From Massilia sp. Root351 (GTDB lineage Bacteria; Pseudomonadota; Gammaproteobacteria; Burkholderiales; Burkholderiaceae_D), in NCBI RefSeq assembly GCF_001425045.1, contig NZ_LMDJ01000033.1, forward strand, positions 64,463-128,462: a DNA stretch of 64,000 nt, given 5' to 3'. The translations under genes and the position numbers were made by a program. Below are positions 25,854 to 35,006 of this stretch, in pieces. The notes under the pieces are model-generated. The model worked only from the letters and a program-made list of their open reading frames with translations, did no database searches and was not told where the DNA came from. How positions within the stretch are numbered: the stretch's first letter is position 1; every line of letters begins with the position of its first letter.

Positions 25854-27944
25854 ATGACGGGGCTTAACCCTAACCTCCTTTTGGCTGTACCGCTGGCTCC
25901 GCTGGCGGGCTCAGCTATCGCCGGTTTGCTCGGCACTAAGTTCTTCGGCAACGTCGTTGGCCGGAAAGTGGCAACCGCCGCGACCATCCTGGGCGTGCTG
26001 ATTGCTTTCATTATCTCCTTCCAGACGCTGCTGGCGATGCTGGACGGCGCACCGGTGTACAACGCCGACGTGTACCGCTGGATGACCGTGGCCGGCGTGA
26101 AGCTGGCTGTCGGCTTCCAGATCGACACCCTGACGGCCATGATGATGAACGTGGTGACCTTCGTGTCGCTGATGGTTCACATCTACACCATCGGCTACAT
26201 GAAGGACGACGAAGGCTATAACCGCTTCTTCTCCTACATTTCGCTGTTCACGTTCTCGATGCTGATGCTGGTCATGTCCAACAACTTCCTGCAGCTGTTC
26301 TTCGGCTGGGAAGCGGTGGGCCTGGTTTCCTACCTGCTGATCGGTTTCTGGTACACCCGTCCAACCGCGATCTTCGCCAACATGAAGGCCTTCCTGGTCA
26401 ACCGCGTGGGCGACTTCGGCTTCATCCTGGGCATCGGCCTGCTGCTGGCCTACGCCGGTTCCATGGACTACCAGGAAGTGTTCGCCAAGAAGGACGCGCT
26501 GGCCGCCATGACGCTGCCGGGCACCGACTGGATGCTGCTGACCGTGGCCTGTATCTGCCTGTTCATCGGCGCCATGGGTAAATCGGCCCAGTTCCCGCTG
26601 CACGTGTGGCTGCCGGACTCGATGGAAGGTCCAACCCCGATCTCCGCGCTGATCCACGCCGCCACCATGGTGACCGCAGGCATCTTCATGGTGACCCGCA
26701 TGTCGCCGCTGTTCGAGCTGTCCGACACCGCGCTGTCCTTCGTGCTGGTGATCGGTTCGATCACCGCGCTGTTCATGGGCTTCCTGGGCATCATCCAGAA
26801 CGACATCAAGCGCGTGGTGGCTTACTCCACGCTGTCGCAGCTGGGCTACATGACCGTGGCGCTGGGCGCTTCGGCCTATTCGGTGGCTGTGTTCCACCTG
26901 ATGACGCACGCGTTCTTCAAGGCACTGCTGTTCCTGGGCGCCGGTTCGGTCATCATCGGCATGCACCACGACCAGGACATCCGCAACATGGGCGGCCTGC
27001 GCAAATACATGCCGATCACCTGGATCACCTCGCTGCTGGGCTCCCTGGCGCTGATCGGCACGCCGCTGTTCTCGGGCTTCTACTCGAAGGATTCGATCAT
27101 CGAGGCCGTGCACGAGACCCATATCTGGGGTGCGGGCTTCGCGAACTTCGCCGTGCTGGCTGGCGTGTTCGTGACCGCGTTCTACTCGTTCCGCATGTAC
27201 TTCCTGGTGTTCCACGGCGAAGAGCGATTCGGCAAGGCCCACGCGCACGATGCGCACGATGACCATGCCCACGACAAGCATGCCGCTCCGGCGCATGACT
27301 CGGACGCGCACCACGAGGAAGAGGAAGACGATCACGGCCACCACGGCCTGGCCCCGGGCGAGAAACCGCACGAGTCGCCATTCGTGGTCTGGTTCCCGCT
27401 GGTGATGCTGGCCATTCCGTCGGTCCTGATCGGCTACTTCACCATCGCGCCTATGCTGCATGGCGACTTCTTCAAGGGCGTCATCACCATCGGTGAAAAC
27501 CACGAAGCGATGAAGATCCTGGGCGAAGAGTTCCACGGCCCGATGGCCATGGCGCTGCACTCGCTGACTTCGCTGCCGCTGTGGCTGGCGATCGCCGGTG
27601 TCGCCACCGCGTACTACTGCTACATGGTGAACCCACGTGTACCGGCATGGTTCTACGCCAAGTTCAAGGCGCTGCACACCCTGCTGGACAACAAGTACTA
27701 CATGGACAAGTTCAACCAGGCAGTGTTTGCCGGCGGCGCGCGTGTGCTGGGCAACGGCCTGTGGCAAGTGGGCGACCGTACCCTGATCGACGGCCTGGTA
27801 GTGAACGGCAGTGCCAAAGTGGTGGCGTGGTTCTCCTCGCTGACCCGCCTGGCGCAGACCGGCTACATCTACCACTATGCGTTCGTGATGATCCTGGGCA
27901 TTGTCGGTTTCCTGGTCTACTTCCTGCCGTTTTGGCACGCTTAA
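25854..27944 (+). CDS. nuoL: NADH-quinone oxidoreductase subunit L with His-rich loop
   Basis: Antiporter-like proton-pumping subunit at the distal end of the membrane arm, 696 residues, with the long C-terminal lateral helix region. The core includes GWEAVGLVSYLLIGFWY, the channel segment MGKSAQFPLHVWLPDSMEGP and STLSQLGYM. Between two helices is a 45-residue insertion (about 461-506) dominated by His and Asp/Glu, which could bind metal or simply be a flexible loop. Confidence 0.97.
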   Translation: MTGLNPNLLLAVPLAPLAGSAIAGLLGTKFFGNVVGRKVATAATILGVLIAFIISFQTLLAMLDGAPVYNADVYRWMTVAGVKLAVGFQIDTLTAMMMNVVTFVSLMVHIYTIGYMKDDEGYNRFFSYISLFTFSMLMLVMSNNFLQLFFGWEAVGLVSYLLIGFWYTRPTAIFANMKAFLVNRVGDFGFILGIGLLLAYAGSMDYQEVFAKKDALAAMTLPGTDWMLLTVACICLFIGAMGKSAQFPLHVWLPDSMEGPTPISALIHAATMVTAGIFMVTRMSPLFELSDTALSFVLVIGSITALFMGFLGIIQNDIKRVVAYSTLSQLGYMTVALGASAYSVAVFHLMTHAFFKALLFLGAGSVIIGMHHDQDIRNMGGLRKYMPITWITSLLGSLALIGTPLFSGFYSKDSIIEAVHETHIWGAGFANFAVLAGVFVTAFYSFRMYFLVFHGEERFGKAHAHDAHDDHAHDKHAAPAHDSDAHHEEEEDDHGHHGLAPGEKPHESPFVVWFPLVMLAIPSVLIGYFTIAPMLHGDFFKGVITIGENHEAMKILGEEFHGPMAMALHSLTSLPLWLAIAGVATAYYCYMVNPRVPAWFYAKFKALHTLLDNKYYMDKFNQAVFAGGARVLGNGLWQVGDRTLIDGLVVNGSAKVVAWFSSLTRLAQTGYIYHYAFVMILGIVGFLVYFLPFWHA
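27240..27378 (+). repeat. His/Asp-rich low-complexity segment inside nuoL
   Basis: Runs of HAHDAHDDHAHDKH followed by HHEEEEDDHGHHG, built from near-repeats of the codon pair GC[GC]-CA[CT]. It encodes roughly 14 histidines in 45 residues and sits in an extramembrane loop of NuoL. Confidence 0.85.
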
Positions 27945-27969
27945 CAGCTGACACGCAAAGAGAAAAAAG

Positions 27970-29466
27970 ATGCAGTCAACAATGAATAATCTTACTCCCT
28001 ACCTGAGCCTCTCGATCTGGCTGCCGATACTGGCAGGCTTGATCGTGCTGGCCATCGGCCGCGACTCGCGCGCCGGCCTGGTGCGCGTGCTGGCCCTGAT
28101 CGGTTCCATCGTCTCGCTGCTGCCGACGCTGCCGCTGATTTCGCACTTCGACAACGCCGCCCACGGCATGCAGTTTGTCGAACGCTCGCCGTGGATCGAA
28201 CGCTTCAACATCTTCTACGCCTTGGGCGTGGATGGCCTGTCGCTGTGGTTCGTGCCGCTGACCGCCTTCATCACCATCATCGTGGTGATCTCGGCCTGGG
28301 AGGTGATCCAGGAGCGCGTGGCGCAGTACATGGGCGCCTTCCTGATCCTGTCGGGCCTGATGATCGGCGTCTTCACCGCCACCGACGGCCTGCTGTTCTA
28401 CTTCTTCTTCGAAGCCACGCTGATCCCGATGTACATCATCATCGGCGTGTGGGGCGGCGCGAACCGCATTTACGCGTCGTTCAAGTTCTTCCTGTACACC
28501 TTCTTCGGCTCGCTGCTGACCTTGGTGGCCATCATCTACCTGTACAACAAGACCGGCAGCTTCAACATCCTCGACTGGCACGTGGCCAAGCTGACGATGA
28601 AAGAGCAGGTCCTGATCTTCTTCGCCTTCTTCATGGCCTTCGCCGTGAAAGTGCCGATGTTCCCGGTCCACACCTGGCTGCCTGACGTCCACGTGGAAGC
28701 GCCGACCGGCGGTTCCGCCGTGCTGGCCGCCATCATGCTGAAGCTGGGCGCCTACGGTTTCCTGCGTTTCTCGCTGCCTATCGTGCCGGACGCTTCGCGT
28801 GAACTGGCCTGGTTCGTGATCGGCCTGTCGCTGATCGCCGTGCTGTACATCGGCCTGGTGGCCCTGGTGCAGAAGGACATGAAAAAGCTGGTCGCTTACT
28901 CGTCGATCGCCCACATGGGCTTCGTCACGCTGGGCTTCTTCATGTTCAACGACATGTCGGTGCAGGGCGGTATCGTGCAGATGATTTCGCACGGTTTCAT
29001 CTCCGGCGCCATGTTCCTGTGCATCGGCGTGCTGTATGACCGCGCCCACTCGCGCAACATCGCCGACTACGGCGGCGTGGTGAACAAGATGCCGAAATTC
29101 GCAGCCTTCTTCATCCTGTTCTCGATGGCCAACTGCGGCCTGCCTGCGACCTCCGGTTTCGTCGGCGAGTTCATGGTGATCCTGGGCGCGGTGCAGTTCA
29201 ACTTCGTGACCGGCATCGTGGCCGCCTCGGCCCTGATCTGGGGCGCGGCGTACTCGCTGTGGATGGCCAAGCGCGTGATCTTCGGCAAAGTGACCAACCA
29301 CCACGTGGCCGAACTGACCGACATCAACGGCCGCGAGTTCTTCATGCTGGGCGTGCTGGCGATCGCGGTACTGTGGATGGGCCTGTATCCTGCGCCGTTC
29401 ACCGACACGATGCAAACCTCGGTTGCCGACCTGCTCAAGCATGTCGCGCAGACCAAGCTGCCATAA
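27970..29466 (+). CDS. nuoM: NADH-quinone oxidoreductase subunit M
   Basis: Second antiporter-like proton-pumping subunit, 498 residues and about 14 helices. Conserved FEATLIPMYIIIGVWGG, the channel lysine/histidine segment VKVPMFPVHTWLPDVHVEAP and LVAYSSIAHMGFV are present. Starts 25 bases after nuoL. An alternative start is the Met at residue 5. Confidence 0.97.
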   Translation: MQSTMNNLTPYLSLSIWLPILAGLIVLAIGRDSRAGLVRVLALIGSIVSLLPTLPLISHFDNAAHGMQFVERSPWIERFNIFYALGVDGLSLWFVPLTAFITIIVVISAWEVIQERVAQYMGAFLILSGLMIGVFTATDGLLFYFFFEATLIPMYIIIGVWGGANRIYASFKFFLYTFFGSLLTLVAIIYLYNKTGSFNILDWHVAKLTMKEQVLIFFAFFMAFAVKVPMFPVHTWLPDVHVEAPTGGSAVLAAIMLKLGAYGFLRFSLPIVPDASRELAWFVIGLSLIAVLYIGLVALVQKDMKKLVAYSSIAHMGFVTLGFFMFNDMSVQGGIVQMISHGFISGAMFLCIGVLYDRAHSRNIADYGGVVNKMPKFAAFFILFSMANCGLPATSGFVGEFMVILGAVQFNFVTGIVAASALIWGAAYSLWMAKRVIFGKVTNHHVAELTDINGREFFMLGVLAIAVLWMGLYPAPFTDTMQTSVADLLKHVAQTKLP

Positions 29467-29487
29467 GAAATAACGGGAAAGCTCTAC

Positions 29488-31005
29488 ATGAATCCAATTA
29501 ATCAGGCCACCGACGTGGCCACCCACGTGGCCACATTGACGCCGCTGTACGCCGAGATCTTCCTGCTGGTGGCTGCCTCGGCCATCCTGCTGATCGACAT
29601 GTTCCTCGGCGAAAGCAAGCGCGTGATCACCTACGTGCTGTCGCTGCTGACCCTGGCCGGCTGCGCGATGTTCTCGTTTGCCGACTTCAACGCCGGCACC
29701 ACGGTGTACGCGTTCAACGACATGTTCATCTCCGATCCGATGGCGAACCTGCTGAAGATCGCGTCGTACATTGCCGTGGCGCTGACCTTGATCTACTCGC
29801 GCCAGTACGCGCACCAGCGCGGCATGCTGGGCGGTGAACTGGGCGGCGAATTCTATGTGCTGGCGCTGTTCGCACTGCTGGGCCAGATGGTCATGATCTC
29901 GGGTAACAACTTCCTGTCGATCTACCTGGGCCTGGAACTGATGTCGCTGTCGCTGTACGCCCTGGTGGCGCTGCGCCGCGATCACGCGCAGTCGACCGAA
30001 GCGGCGATGAAGTACTTCATCCTGGGCGCGCTGGCATCCGGCTTCCTGCTGTATGGCATCTCGATGCTGTACGGCGCCACCGGCTCGCTGGAACTGACCG
30101 AAGTGGCCACCAAGGCTGCCAGCGGCACCGTCAAGCCTGCCATCCTGGTGTTCGGCCTGGTGTTCGTGGTTGCCGGCCTGGCCTTCAAGCTGGGCGCCGT
30201 GCCGTTCCACATGTGGGTACCGGACGTGTACCAGGGTTCGCCGACGCCGGTGACGCTGCTGCTGGGCGCCGCGCCCAAGCTGGCCACCTTCGCGATCTGC
30301 GTGCGCCTGCTGGTGGAAGGCCTGCTGCCGATGGCCAACGACTGGCAGCAGATGCTGATGATCTTGGCCGTGCTGTCGCTGGGCATCGGCAACCTGACGG
30401 CCATCGCGCAAACCAACCTGAAGCGCATGCTGGCGTACTCGACCATCGCGCAAATGGGTTTCGTGCTGCTGGGCCTGCTGGCCGGCGTGGTGGGCGTGGA
30501 CAAGAGCAATACCGCCGCCGCCTACAGCGCCGCGATGTACTACTCCATCGTCTACGTGCTGACCACGCTGGGCAGCTTCGGCCTGATCATGGTGCTGTCG
30601 CGCGTGGGCTTCGAAGCCGACGAACTGAACGACTTCAAGGGCCTGAGCAAGCGCTCCCCTTGGTACGCGATGATCATGTCGATCCTGATGTTCTCGCTGG
30701 CCGGCGTACCGCCGCTGGTGGGCTTCGCCGCCAAGTTCTCGGTGCTGCAAGCCGTGCTGAGCACCGGCGCGCTGTGGCTGACCGTGCTGGCCGTGATGTT
30801 CTCGCTGATCGGCGCGTTCTACTACCTGCGCGTGGTCAAGGTCATGTGGTTCGACGAACCGGCAGACACCGCGCCGCTGGCCGTGAACGCGGACACCAGC
30901 ATCGTGCTGGGCCTGAACGCGCTGGCCGTGGTGGCAATGGGCATGATTCCGGGCCCGCTGCTGGACGCCTGCCTGAAGGCCATGAAAACTACCTTGGCGG
31001 TGTAA
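29488..31005 (+). CDS. nuoN: NADH-quinone oxidoreductase subunit N
   Basis: Third antiporter-like subunit, 505 residues. Conserved YLGLELMSLSLYALVAL, AFKLGAVPFHMWVPDVYQG, MLAYSTIAQMGFVLLGL and LAGVPPLVGFAAKFSVL. The DUF2818 gene starts on the base after its stop codon, so the operon continues. Confidence 0.97.
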   Translation: MNPINQATDVATHVATLTPLYAEIFLLVAASAILLIDMFLGESKRVITYVLSLLTLAGCAMFSFADFNAGTTVYAFNDMFISDPMANLLKIASYIAVALTLIYSRQYAHQRGMLGGELGGEFYVLALFALLGQMVMISGNNFLSIYLGLELMSLSLYALVALRRDHAQSTEAAMKYFILGALASGFLLYGISMLYGATGSLELTEVATKAASGTVKPAILVFGLVFVVAGLAFKLGAVPFHMWVPDVYQGSPTPVTLLLGAAPKLATFAICVRLLVEGLLPMANDWQQMLMILAVLSLGIGNLTAIAQTNLKRMLAYSTIAQMGFVLLGLLAGVVGVDKSNTAAAYSAAMYYSIVYVLTTLGSFGLIMVLSRVGFEADELNDFKGLSKRSPWYAMIMSILMFSLAGVPPLVGFAAKFSVLQAVLSTGALWLTVLAVMFSLIGAFYYLRVVKVMWFDEPADTAPLAVNADTSIVLGLNALAVVAMGMIPGPLLDACLKAMKTTLAV

Positions 31006-31359
31006 ATGGATATTGGCGCCTCCAGCTGGCTGGTCATCATGCTCGCGCTTGCGGGCGCCAACCTGCCGTTCTTCAACGACAAGGTATTCGCTGTCATCCC
31101 GGTCAAGGCCGCGCTCACTTCCGGCGCGCCGTCGGCCACCCGGCGCGCCGGCAACACCGTGCACAAGACCTTCCTGGTGCGCCTGGTGGAGCTGGCGGTG
31201 CTGTACTTCCTGGTGGGCGGCGTGGCCGTCCTGCTGGAAGGCCGCATCGGCACCGTGTTCCCGCAATCGTGGGAGTTCTACGCCATTTCCGCCTGCCTGT
31301 TCATCGTGCTGGCCTTCCCCGGCTTCGTGCTGCGCTACCTGTACAAGCCCCGTCACTGA
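31006..31359 (+). CDS. DUF2818 membrane protein, nuo-linked
   Basis: 117-residue protein with three or four predicted helices (WLVIMLALAGANLPFF; LVELAVLYFLVGGVAVLL; FYAISACLFIVLAFPGFVLRYL). This family is found directly after nuoN in beta-proteobacteria. Zero-base spacing to nuoN implies coupled expression; an assembly or accessory role for complex I is inferred from that linkage alone. Confidence 0.88.
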   Translation: MDIGASSWLVIMLALAGANLPFFNDKVFAVIPVKAALTSGAPSATRRAGNTVHKTFLVRLVELAVLYFLVGGVAVLLEGRIGTVFPQSWEFYAISACLFIVLAFPGFVLRYLYKPRH

Positions 31360-31395
31360 TACACTGCGGTTTCTGTCTCAGCAAGAGGAGGGCGC

Positions 31396-31953
31396 ATGGA
31401 TGCGCACCTGAAAGAAACCAAGATCGACGGCGGCATGGTCTATGACGGCCACTTCCTGAAAGTCCACAAAGACCGCGTTGCGCTGCCGGATGGCAAGCCC
31501 ACCGGCCGCGAGTACATCAAGCACCCCGGCGCGGTGGTCATCATCCCGCTGCTCGACGACGGCCGCGTGCTGCTCGAGCGCCAGTACCGCTATCCGCTCG
31601 ACCGCGTATTCATCGAACTGCCCGCAGGGAAGAAGGATCCCGGCGAGTCCGCGCTGGACGGCGCCAGGCGCGAACTGGAAGAAGAAACCGGCTACACCGC
31701 CAGCGACTGGCAATTCGTCTGCACCATCCACAACGCTATCGCCTATTCGGACGAGCACCTGGACATCTTCCTGGCGCGCGGGCTGACGGCAGGCCCGCCC
31801 AAGCTGGACGAGGGCGAGTTCGTGGAGACCTTCACCGCCACCGTCGAGCAGGTGCTGGACTGGGTGCGCAGCGGCGAAATCACCGACGTGAAGACCATCA
31901 TCGGCGCGTTCTGGGCGGAAAAGATACTGGCCGGGGTCTGGCAGCCGGGCTGA
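31396..31953 (+). CDS. NUDIX hydrolase (ADP-ribose pyrophosphatase-like)
   Basis: 185-residue hydrolase. The NUDIX box is complete at residues 78-100 (GKKDPGESALDGARRELEEE, then TGY). The ADPRase-type features GAVVIIPLLDDGRVLLERQY and PAGKKDPGE favour ADP-ribose or a related nucleoside diphosphate sugar. It follows the nuo operon by 36 bases. Confidence 0.93.
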   Translation: MDAHLKETKIDGGMVYDGHFLKVHKDRVALPDGKPTGREYIKHPGAVVIIPLLDDGRVLLERQYRYPLDRVFIELPAGKKDPGESALDGARRELEEETGYTASDWQFVCTIHNAIAYSDEHLDIFLARGLTAGPPKLDEGEFVETFTATVEQVLDWVRSGEITDVKTIIGAFWAEKILAGVWQPG

Positions 31954-31958
31954 ACGCG

Positions 31959-32681
31959 ATGAAGACAGTGTGGCGCCGGGTTGGACTGTGGCTTGTGCTG
32001 AGCTTGCTTGTCGCGGTGGCCGGAACGGCGTCCGCGGCGGGCGCCGGCCGCACGCCGTTCCAGATCCGCTGCGAAGACAGCATCAACAAGTCAGTCTCGA
32101 TCCTGACCGCACAGCAGAACGGCTACAGCGTGGACAACCATTTGTCCTACCGCACGCTGACCACCATGAAGGGGGCGGCGCGGGCCAATACCTATGTGCT
32201 GGGCCTGACCAAGACCGAGTCGCGGGTGGCGATTTCCTCCGATGGCGCCATGCTCACCGATCCGGTCACGGGCTACGAGTGCGTCTCGCCGCAAGTGACC
32301 GTCAAGCTGAGTTACGCGCCGGTGCTGATCTACGTCAGCAGCGAATTCCCGCCGGGCACTTGCGGCTACAAGGAAATCCTGGAACACGAGTTCCGCCACA
32401 TGAAGGCGTATATGGACCACCTGCCCAAGGTGGAGCGCACGGTGCGCGCGGCGCTGGCCAACCGCTACGGCGGCAAGCCGCTGTACGCGCCGGGCGGCAC
32501 CGCCCGGGTGGCGCTGGCGCGCGAGATCGACACCGGCTGGCTGCCCTATATCAAGGCCGAAATGGGCAAAGTGGAGGCCGTGCAGGCGCTGATCGACGCG
32601 CCCGCCGAATACCTGCGCCTGAGCAAGGCGTGCAATGGCGAGATCCAGGCCGTGCTGAACAAGAGCCGTGGCCGCCGATAA
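31959..32681 (+). CDS. Exported protein with HExxH zinc-metallopeptidase motif
   Basis: 240-residue secreted protein, signal peptide ending near residue 27 (TASA-AGA). A candidate zinc site H143-E144-F-R-H147 occurs in EILEHEFRHMKAYMDH. Cys residues at 38, 108 and 135 could form disulfides. The motif placement resembles the DUF922-type predicted secreted Zn-dependent proteases, but I cannot confirm the family. Starts 5 bases after the NUDIX stop. Confidence 0.7.
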   Translation: MKTVWRRVGLWLVLSLLVAVAGTASAAGAGRTPFQIRCEDSINKSVSILTAQQNGYSVDNHLSYRTLTTMKGAARANTYVLGLTKTESRVAISSDGAMLTDPVTGYECVSPQVTVKLSYAPVLIYVSSEFPPGTCGYKEILEHEFRHMKAYMDHLPKVERTVRAALANRYGGKPLYAPGGTARVALAREIDTGWLPYIKAEMGKVEAVQALIDAPAEYLRLSKACNGEIQAVLNKSRGRR

Positions 32682-32690
32682 CGAGAAAAA

Positions 32691-33413
32691 ATGACAACTA
32701 CACCAAGATATTTCGCGCTGGTCCCGGCGGCGGGCGTCGGCTCCCGCATGGCGGCGGCCAGCCCCAAGCAATATTTGCCCATCAACGGCAAGCCCATGCT
32801 GCGCCACACGGTGGACGCCTTCCTGGCCAGCCCGCTGATCGCGCACAGCTTCGTGGTGGTGAGCGAGGGCGACGGCTACGTGGATGAGGTGCTGACGGAC
32901 GCGGCCGGGCTGGCCGGCGGCGGCGTGACGGTGCTGCGCTGCGGCGGCGCGACCCGCATGGAGAGCATCCTGAACGGCCTGCGCGCCGTGCGCGGGCAGG
33001 TCGGCGACGCCGACCTGGTGCTGGTGCACGACGCGGCCCGGCCGGGCCTGACGCCGGCGCTGATTGCCAGACTGATCACGCAAGCGGGCGCCAATCCGGC
33101 TGGCGGCCTGCTGGCGCTGCCGGTGGTCGATACCGTCAAGACCACCAGGTCCGGCGCCACCGCCACCATCCCGCGCGAGGGCATGTGGCTGGCGCAAACC
33201 CCGCAAATGTTCAGCTATGAACTGCTGCTGCGCGCCTTGGCCAGCGCCGCCGACCCCAACGCCATCACCGACGACGCCAGCGCCGTCGAGCTTCTCGGGT
33301 TGTCGCCGCAACTGGTGGAAGGCCATCCAAGGAACCTGAAAGTGACTTTACCCAGCGACATCCGCATCGCGGAAATGTATCTGGCGCATCCAGAAAAGGA
33401 AGAAAACCAATGA
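32691..33413 (+). CDS. ispD: 2-C-methyl-D-erythritol 4-phosphate cytidylyltransferase
   Basis: MEP-pathway enzyme making CDP-ME from MEP and CTP; 240 residues. The CTP-binding loop PAAGVGSRMAAASPKQYLP, the DLVLVHDAARPGL metal/nucleotide segment, and DTVK and TPQMF motifs are present. Overlaps ispF by 4 bases. Confidence 0.97.
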   Translation: MTTTPRYFALVPAAGVGSRMAAASPKQYLPINGKPMLRHTVDAFLASPLIAHSFVVVSEGDGYVDEVLTDAAGLAGGGVTVLRCGGATRMESILNGLRAVRGQVGDADLVLVHDAARPGLTPALIARLITQAGANPAGGLLALPVVDTVKTTRSGATATIPREGMWLAQTPQMFSYELLLRALASAADPNAITDDASAVELLGLSPQLVEGHPRNLKVTLPSDIRIAEMYLAHPEKEENQ

Positions 33414-33901
33414 CCATACACCTCCCATTCCGCATTGGCCAGGGCTATGATTGCCACCGCCTGGTGGAAGGCCGCAAACTGATATTGGGTGGAGTGGATA
33501 TTCCCCACCATCTCGGCCTGCTTGGCCATTCGGACGCCGACGCATTACTGCACGCCATCACCGATGCCATATTGGGCGCCGCAGCGCTGGGCGATATCGG
33601 CAAGCATTTTCCTGACACCGACCCTGAATTCAAAGGCGCCGATTCGCGCGCCTTGCTGCGCGAAGCGGTCAAGCGGGTCAAGGCGAGCGGCTATGATGTC
33701 GGCAATATCGACGCCACGATTATCGCCCAGCGCCCCAAAATGGCGCCCCATATTCCGGCGATGGTGGAAAATATTGCGGAAGATTTGGGCGTGTCGCCTG
33801 GGCAGGTGAATATCAAGGCCAAGACCAATGAAAAGATGGGTTATCTCGGTCGCGAGGAGGGCATTAATGCCGATGCGGTCGCATTGCTGATCCGTTCCTG
33901 A
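33410..33901 (+). CDS. ispF: 2-C-methyl-D-erythritol 2,4-cyclodiphosphate synthase
   Basis: Trimeric MEP-pathway enzyme forming the cyclic diphosphate; 163 residues. Metal ligands in GQGYDCHRL (D14, H16) and GHSDADALLHA, and the C-terminal KTNEKMGYLGREEGI, are intact. From this gene to about 34980 third codon positions are noticeably richer in A/T (ATT, TTA, AAA) than in the flanking genes. Confidence 0.97.
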   Translation: MTIHLPFRIGQGYDCHRLVEGRKLILGGVDIPHHLGLLGHSDADALLHAITDAILGAAALGDIGKHFPDTDPEFKGADSRALLREAVKRVKASGYDVGNIDATIIAQRPKMAPHIPAMVENIAEDLGVSPGQVNIKAKTNEKMGYLGREEGINADAVALLIRS

Positions 33902-34253
33902 TTTTCTGATTTTATCTCGCGCACCAGCTCCCGTTTTTTCTGTTTTAATGTTGCTCATGTGCGCGGGACCGCCTCTGGATGCTCGTCATCCAGAATAGTT
34001 TCTCCATCCCGCATACAACCCATCCTCGTCCATTCCGTAAAGCGATTCTCGTCGTAGCCGCTCCCCGACCTTGTACAAGTTTTGGCATTTTGTCGTACGT
34101 CCGGCGCTGGCGCCTTGCGTTTGCCCATTCGCACAGGCCGAATATGCCAAGTATTGGCTTGAACGCGCTGAAAGTGGGCATGAGTCCACCTTGCAGCCGG
34201 CAGTGGCGGGCGTTTGCGGGCATAATATGGCTGGTCTATTTCAAGGAAGAGCG
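33902..34253. other. Gene-poor stretch after ispF
   Basis: About 350 bases with no convincing gene. Possible reading frames on both strands lack Shine-Dalgarno sites and recognisable motifs. The base composition is less GC-rich than the surroundings. The only clear element is the hairpin at 33974-33994. Confidence 0.55.
33974..33994. repeat. Perfect 8-bp inverted repeat TCTGGATG-CTCGT-CATCCAGA
   Basis: Stem 33974-33981 with 33987-33994, loop of 5 bases, 73 bases after the ispF stop. No strong T-run follows on either strand, so it may be a weak terminator, a processed 3' end or a regulator site. Confidence 0.6.
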
Positions 34254-34556
34254 ATGGCGCGCGATATTTATGCTTATCGGGATGTGGCGGTGGAGTCTTG
34301 CTGGCGGGACGGACAGGTGAAAATATGCCCGGTGCCGGGGCAGGCGTATTCGCATTCCCTGCTGGTGCATTGCGCCCGCGCCATGAGCGATACCGATGTT
34401 TATCCGCTGGGAACCCGCTTCCTGGTATCCGCAAAATTAACGGACAGGCTGGGCGGCACGCCTTTTCTGTATGTTTATCACGGCGATCCGGTTGCCGTCC
34501 TGTCGCCCAAAGAATGCAAGACTTTCCTTGCGAAATTCATTCGCGGCCGCATCTAA
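34254..34556 (+). CDS. Hypothetical protein, 100 aa
   Basis: Small soluble-looking protein with no motif I recognise. Start chosen at 34254 because AAGGAAGAG lies just upstream and codon use looks coding from there. Three cysteines (residues 16, 25, 40) and a mixed alpha/beta pattern (GTRFLVSAKLTD, TPFLYVYHGDP) are visible. The VOC gene begins 17 bases after its stop. Confidence 0.65.
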   Translation: MARDIYAYRDVAVESCWRDGQVKICPVPGQAYSHSLLVHCARAMSDTDVYPLGTRFLVSAKLTDRLGGTPFLYVYHGDPVAVLSPKECKTFLAKFIRGRI

Positions 34557-34573
34557 ATGCCCAGGGAGGCGTC

Positions 34574-34981
34574 ATGATTAAATTGCGTGAAATCGACCAT
34601 ATTGTGCTGCGCGTGGTGGACCTGGATAATATGGTCCGGTTTTATACCGGCGTGCTGGGCTGTACTATGGAAAAGCGGCAGGAAGCCATCGGATTAATCC
34701 AGCTACGCGCAGGAAGTTCGCTGGTCGATCTGGTGCCAGTGGACGGTAAATTAGGCAGGATGGGCGGCGCCGCGCCTGGAAAAGAAGGGCGCAATGTGGA
34801 TCATTTCTGCTTCCGCGTGGAAGATTTTGACGAAGCCGCTATTCTGGCCGATTTGAAAGCGGCCGGCGTGGAAGCCGGACCGGCTGAATCGCGCTATGGC
34901 GCGGAAGGAGAAGGGCCGTCGATTTATATCAACGACCCGGAAGGCAATACCGTGGAATTGAAAGGGCCGGCCTGGACTTGA
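34574..34981 (+). CDS. VOC-family protein (glyoxalase/dioxygenase fold)
   Basis: 135-residue vicinal-oxygen-chelate protein. The paired beta-alpha-beta-beta-beta units start REIDHIVLRVVDLDNMVRFY and RNVDHFCFRVEDFDEAAILA, with candidate metal ligands H9, the His of NVDHF and the Glu of NTVELKG. Substrate unknown; glyoxalase I-like or ring-cleavage activity cannot be separated by sequence alone. Start set at ATG 34574, where the fold begins. Confidence 0.88.
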   Translation: MIKLREIDHIVLRVVDLDNMVRFYTGVLGCTMEKRQEAIGLIQLRAGSSLVDLVPVDGKLGRMGGAAPGKEGRNVDHFCFRVEDFDEAAILADLKAAGVEAGPAESRYGAEGEGPSIYINDPEGNTVELKGPAWT

Positions 34982-35006
34982 ATGCAGCCAGCGGCCGGCC
35001 CGGGTT

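Noticed and set aside
27976..31356. A 3.4-kb open frame (1126 codons) antisense to nuoM, nuoN and DUF2818
   Set aside because: It mirrors the high-GC third positions of the sense genes, its translation is His/Gln/Arg-rich without any motif, and the sense strand carries textbook nuo genes.
33945..34434. Minus-strand frames in the gap after ispF
   Set aside because: Overlap each other, lack Shine-Dalgarno sites and recognisable features; the plus-strand gene at 34254 has a good start signal.
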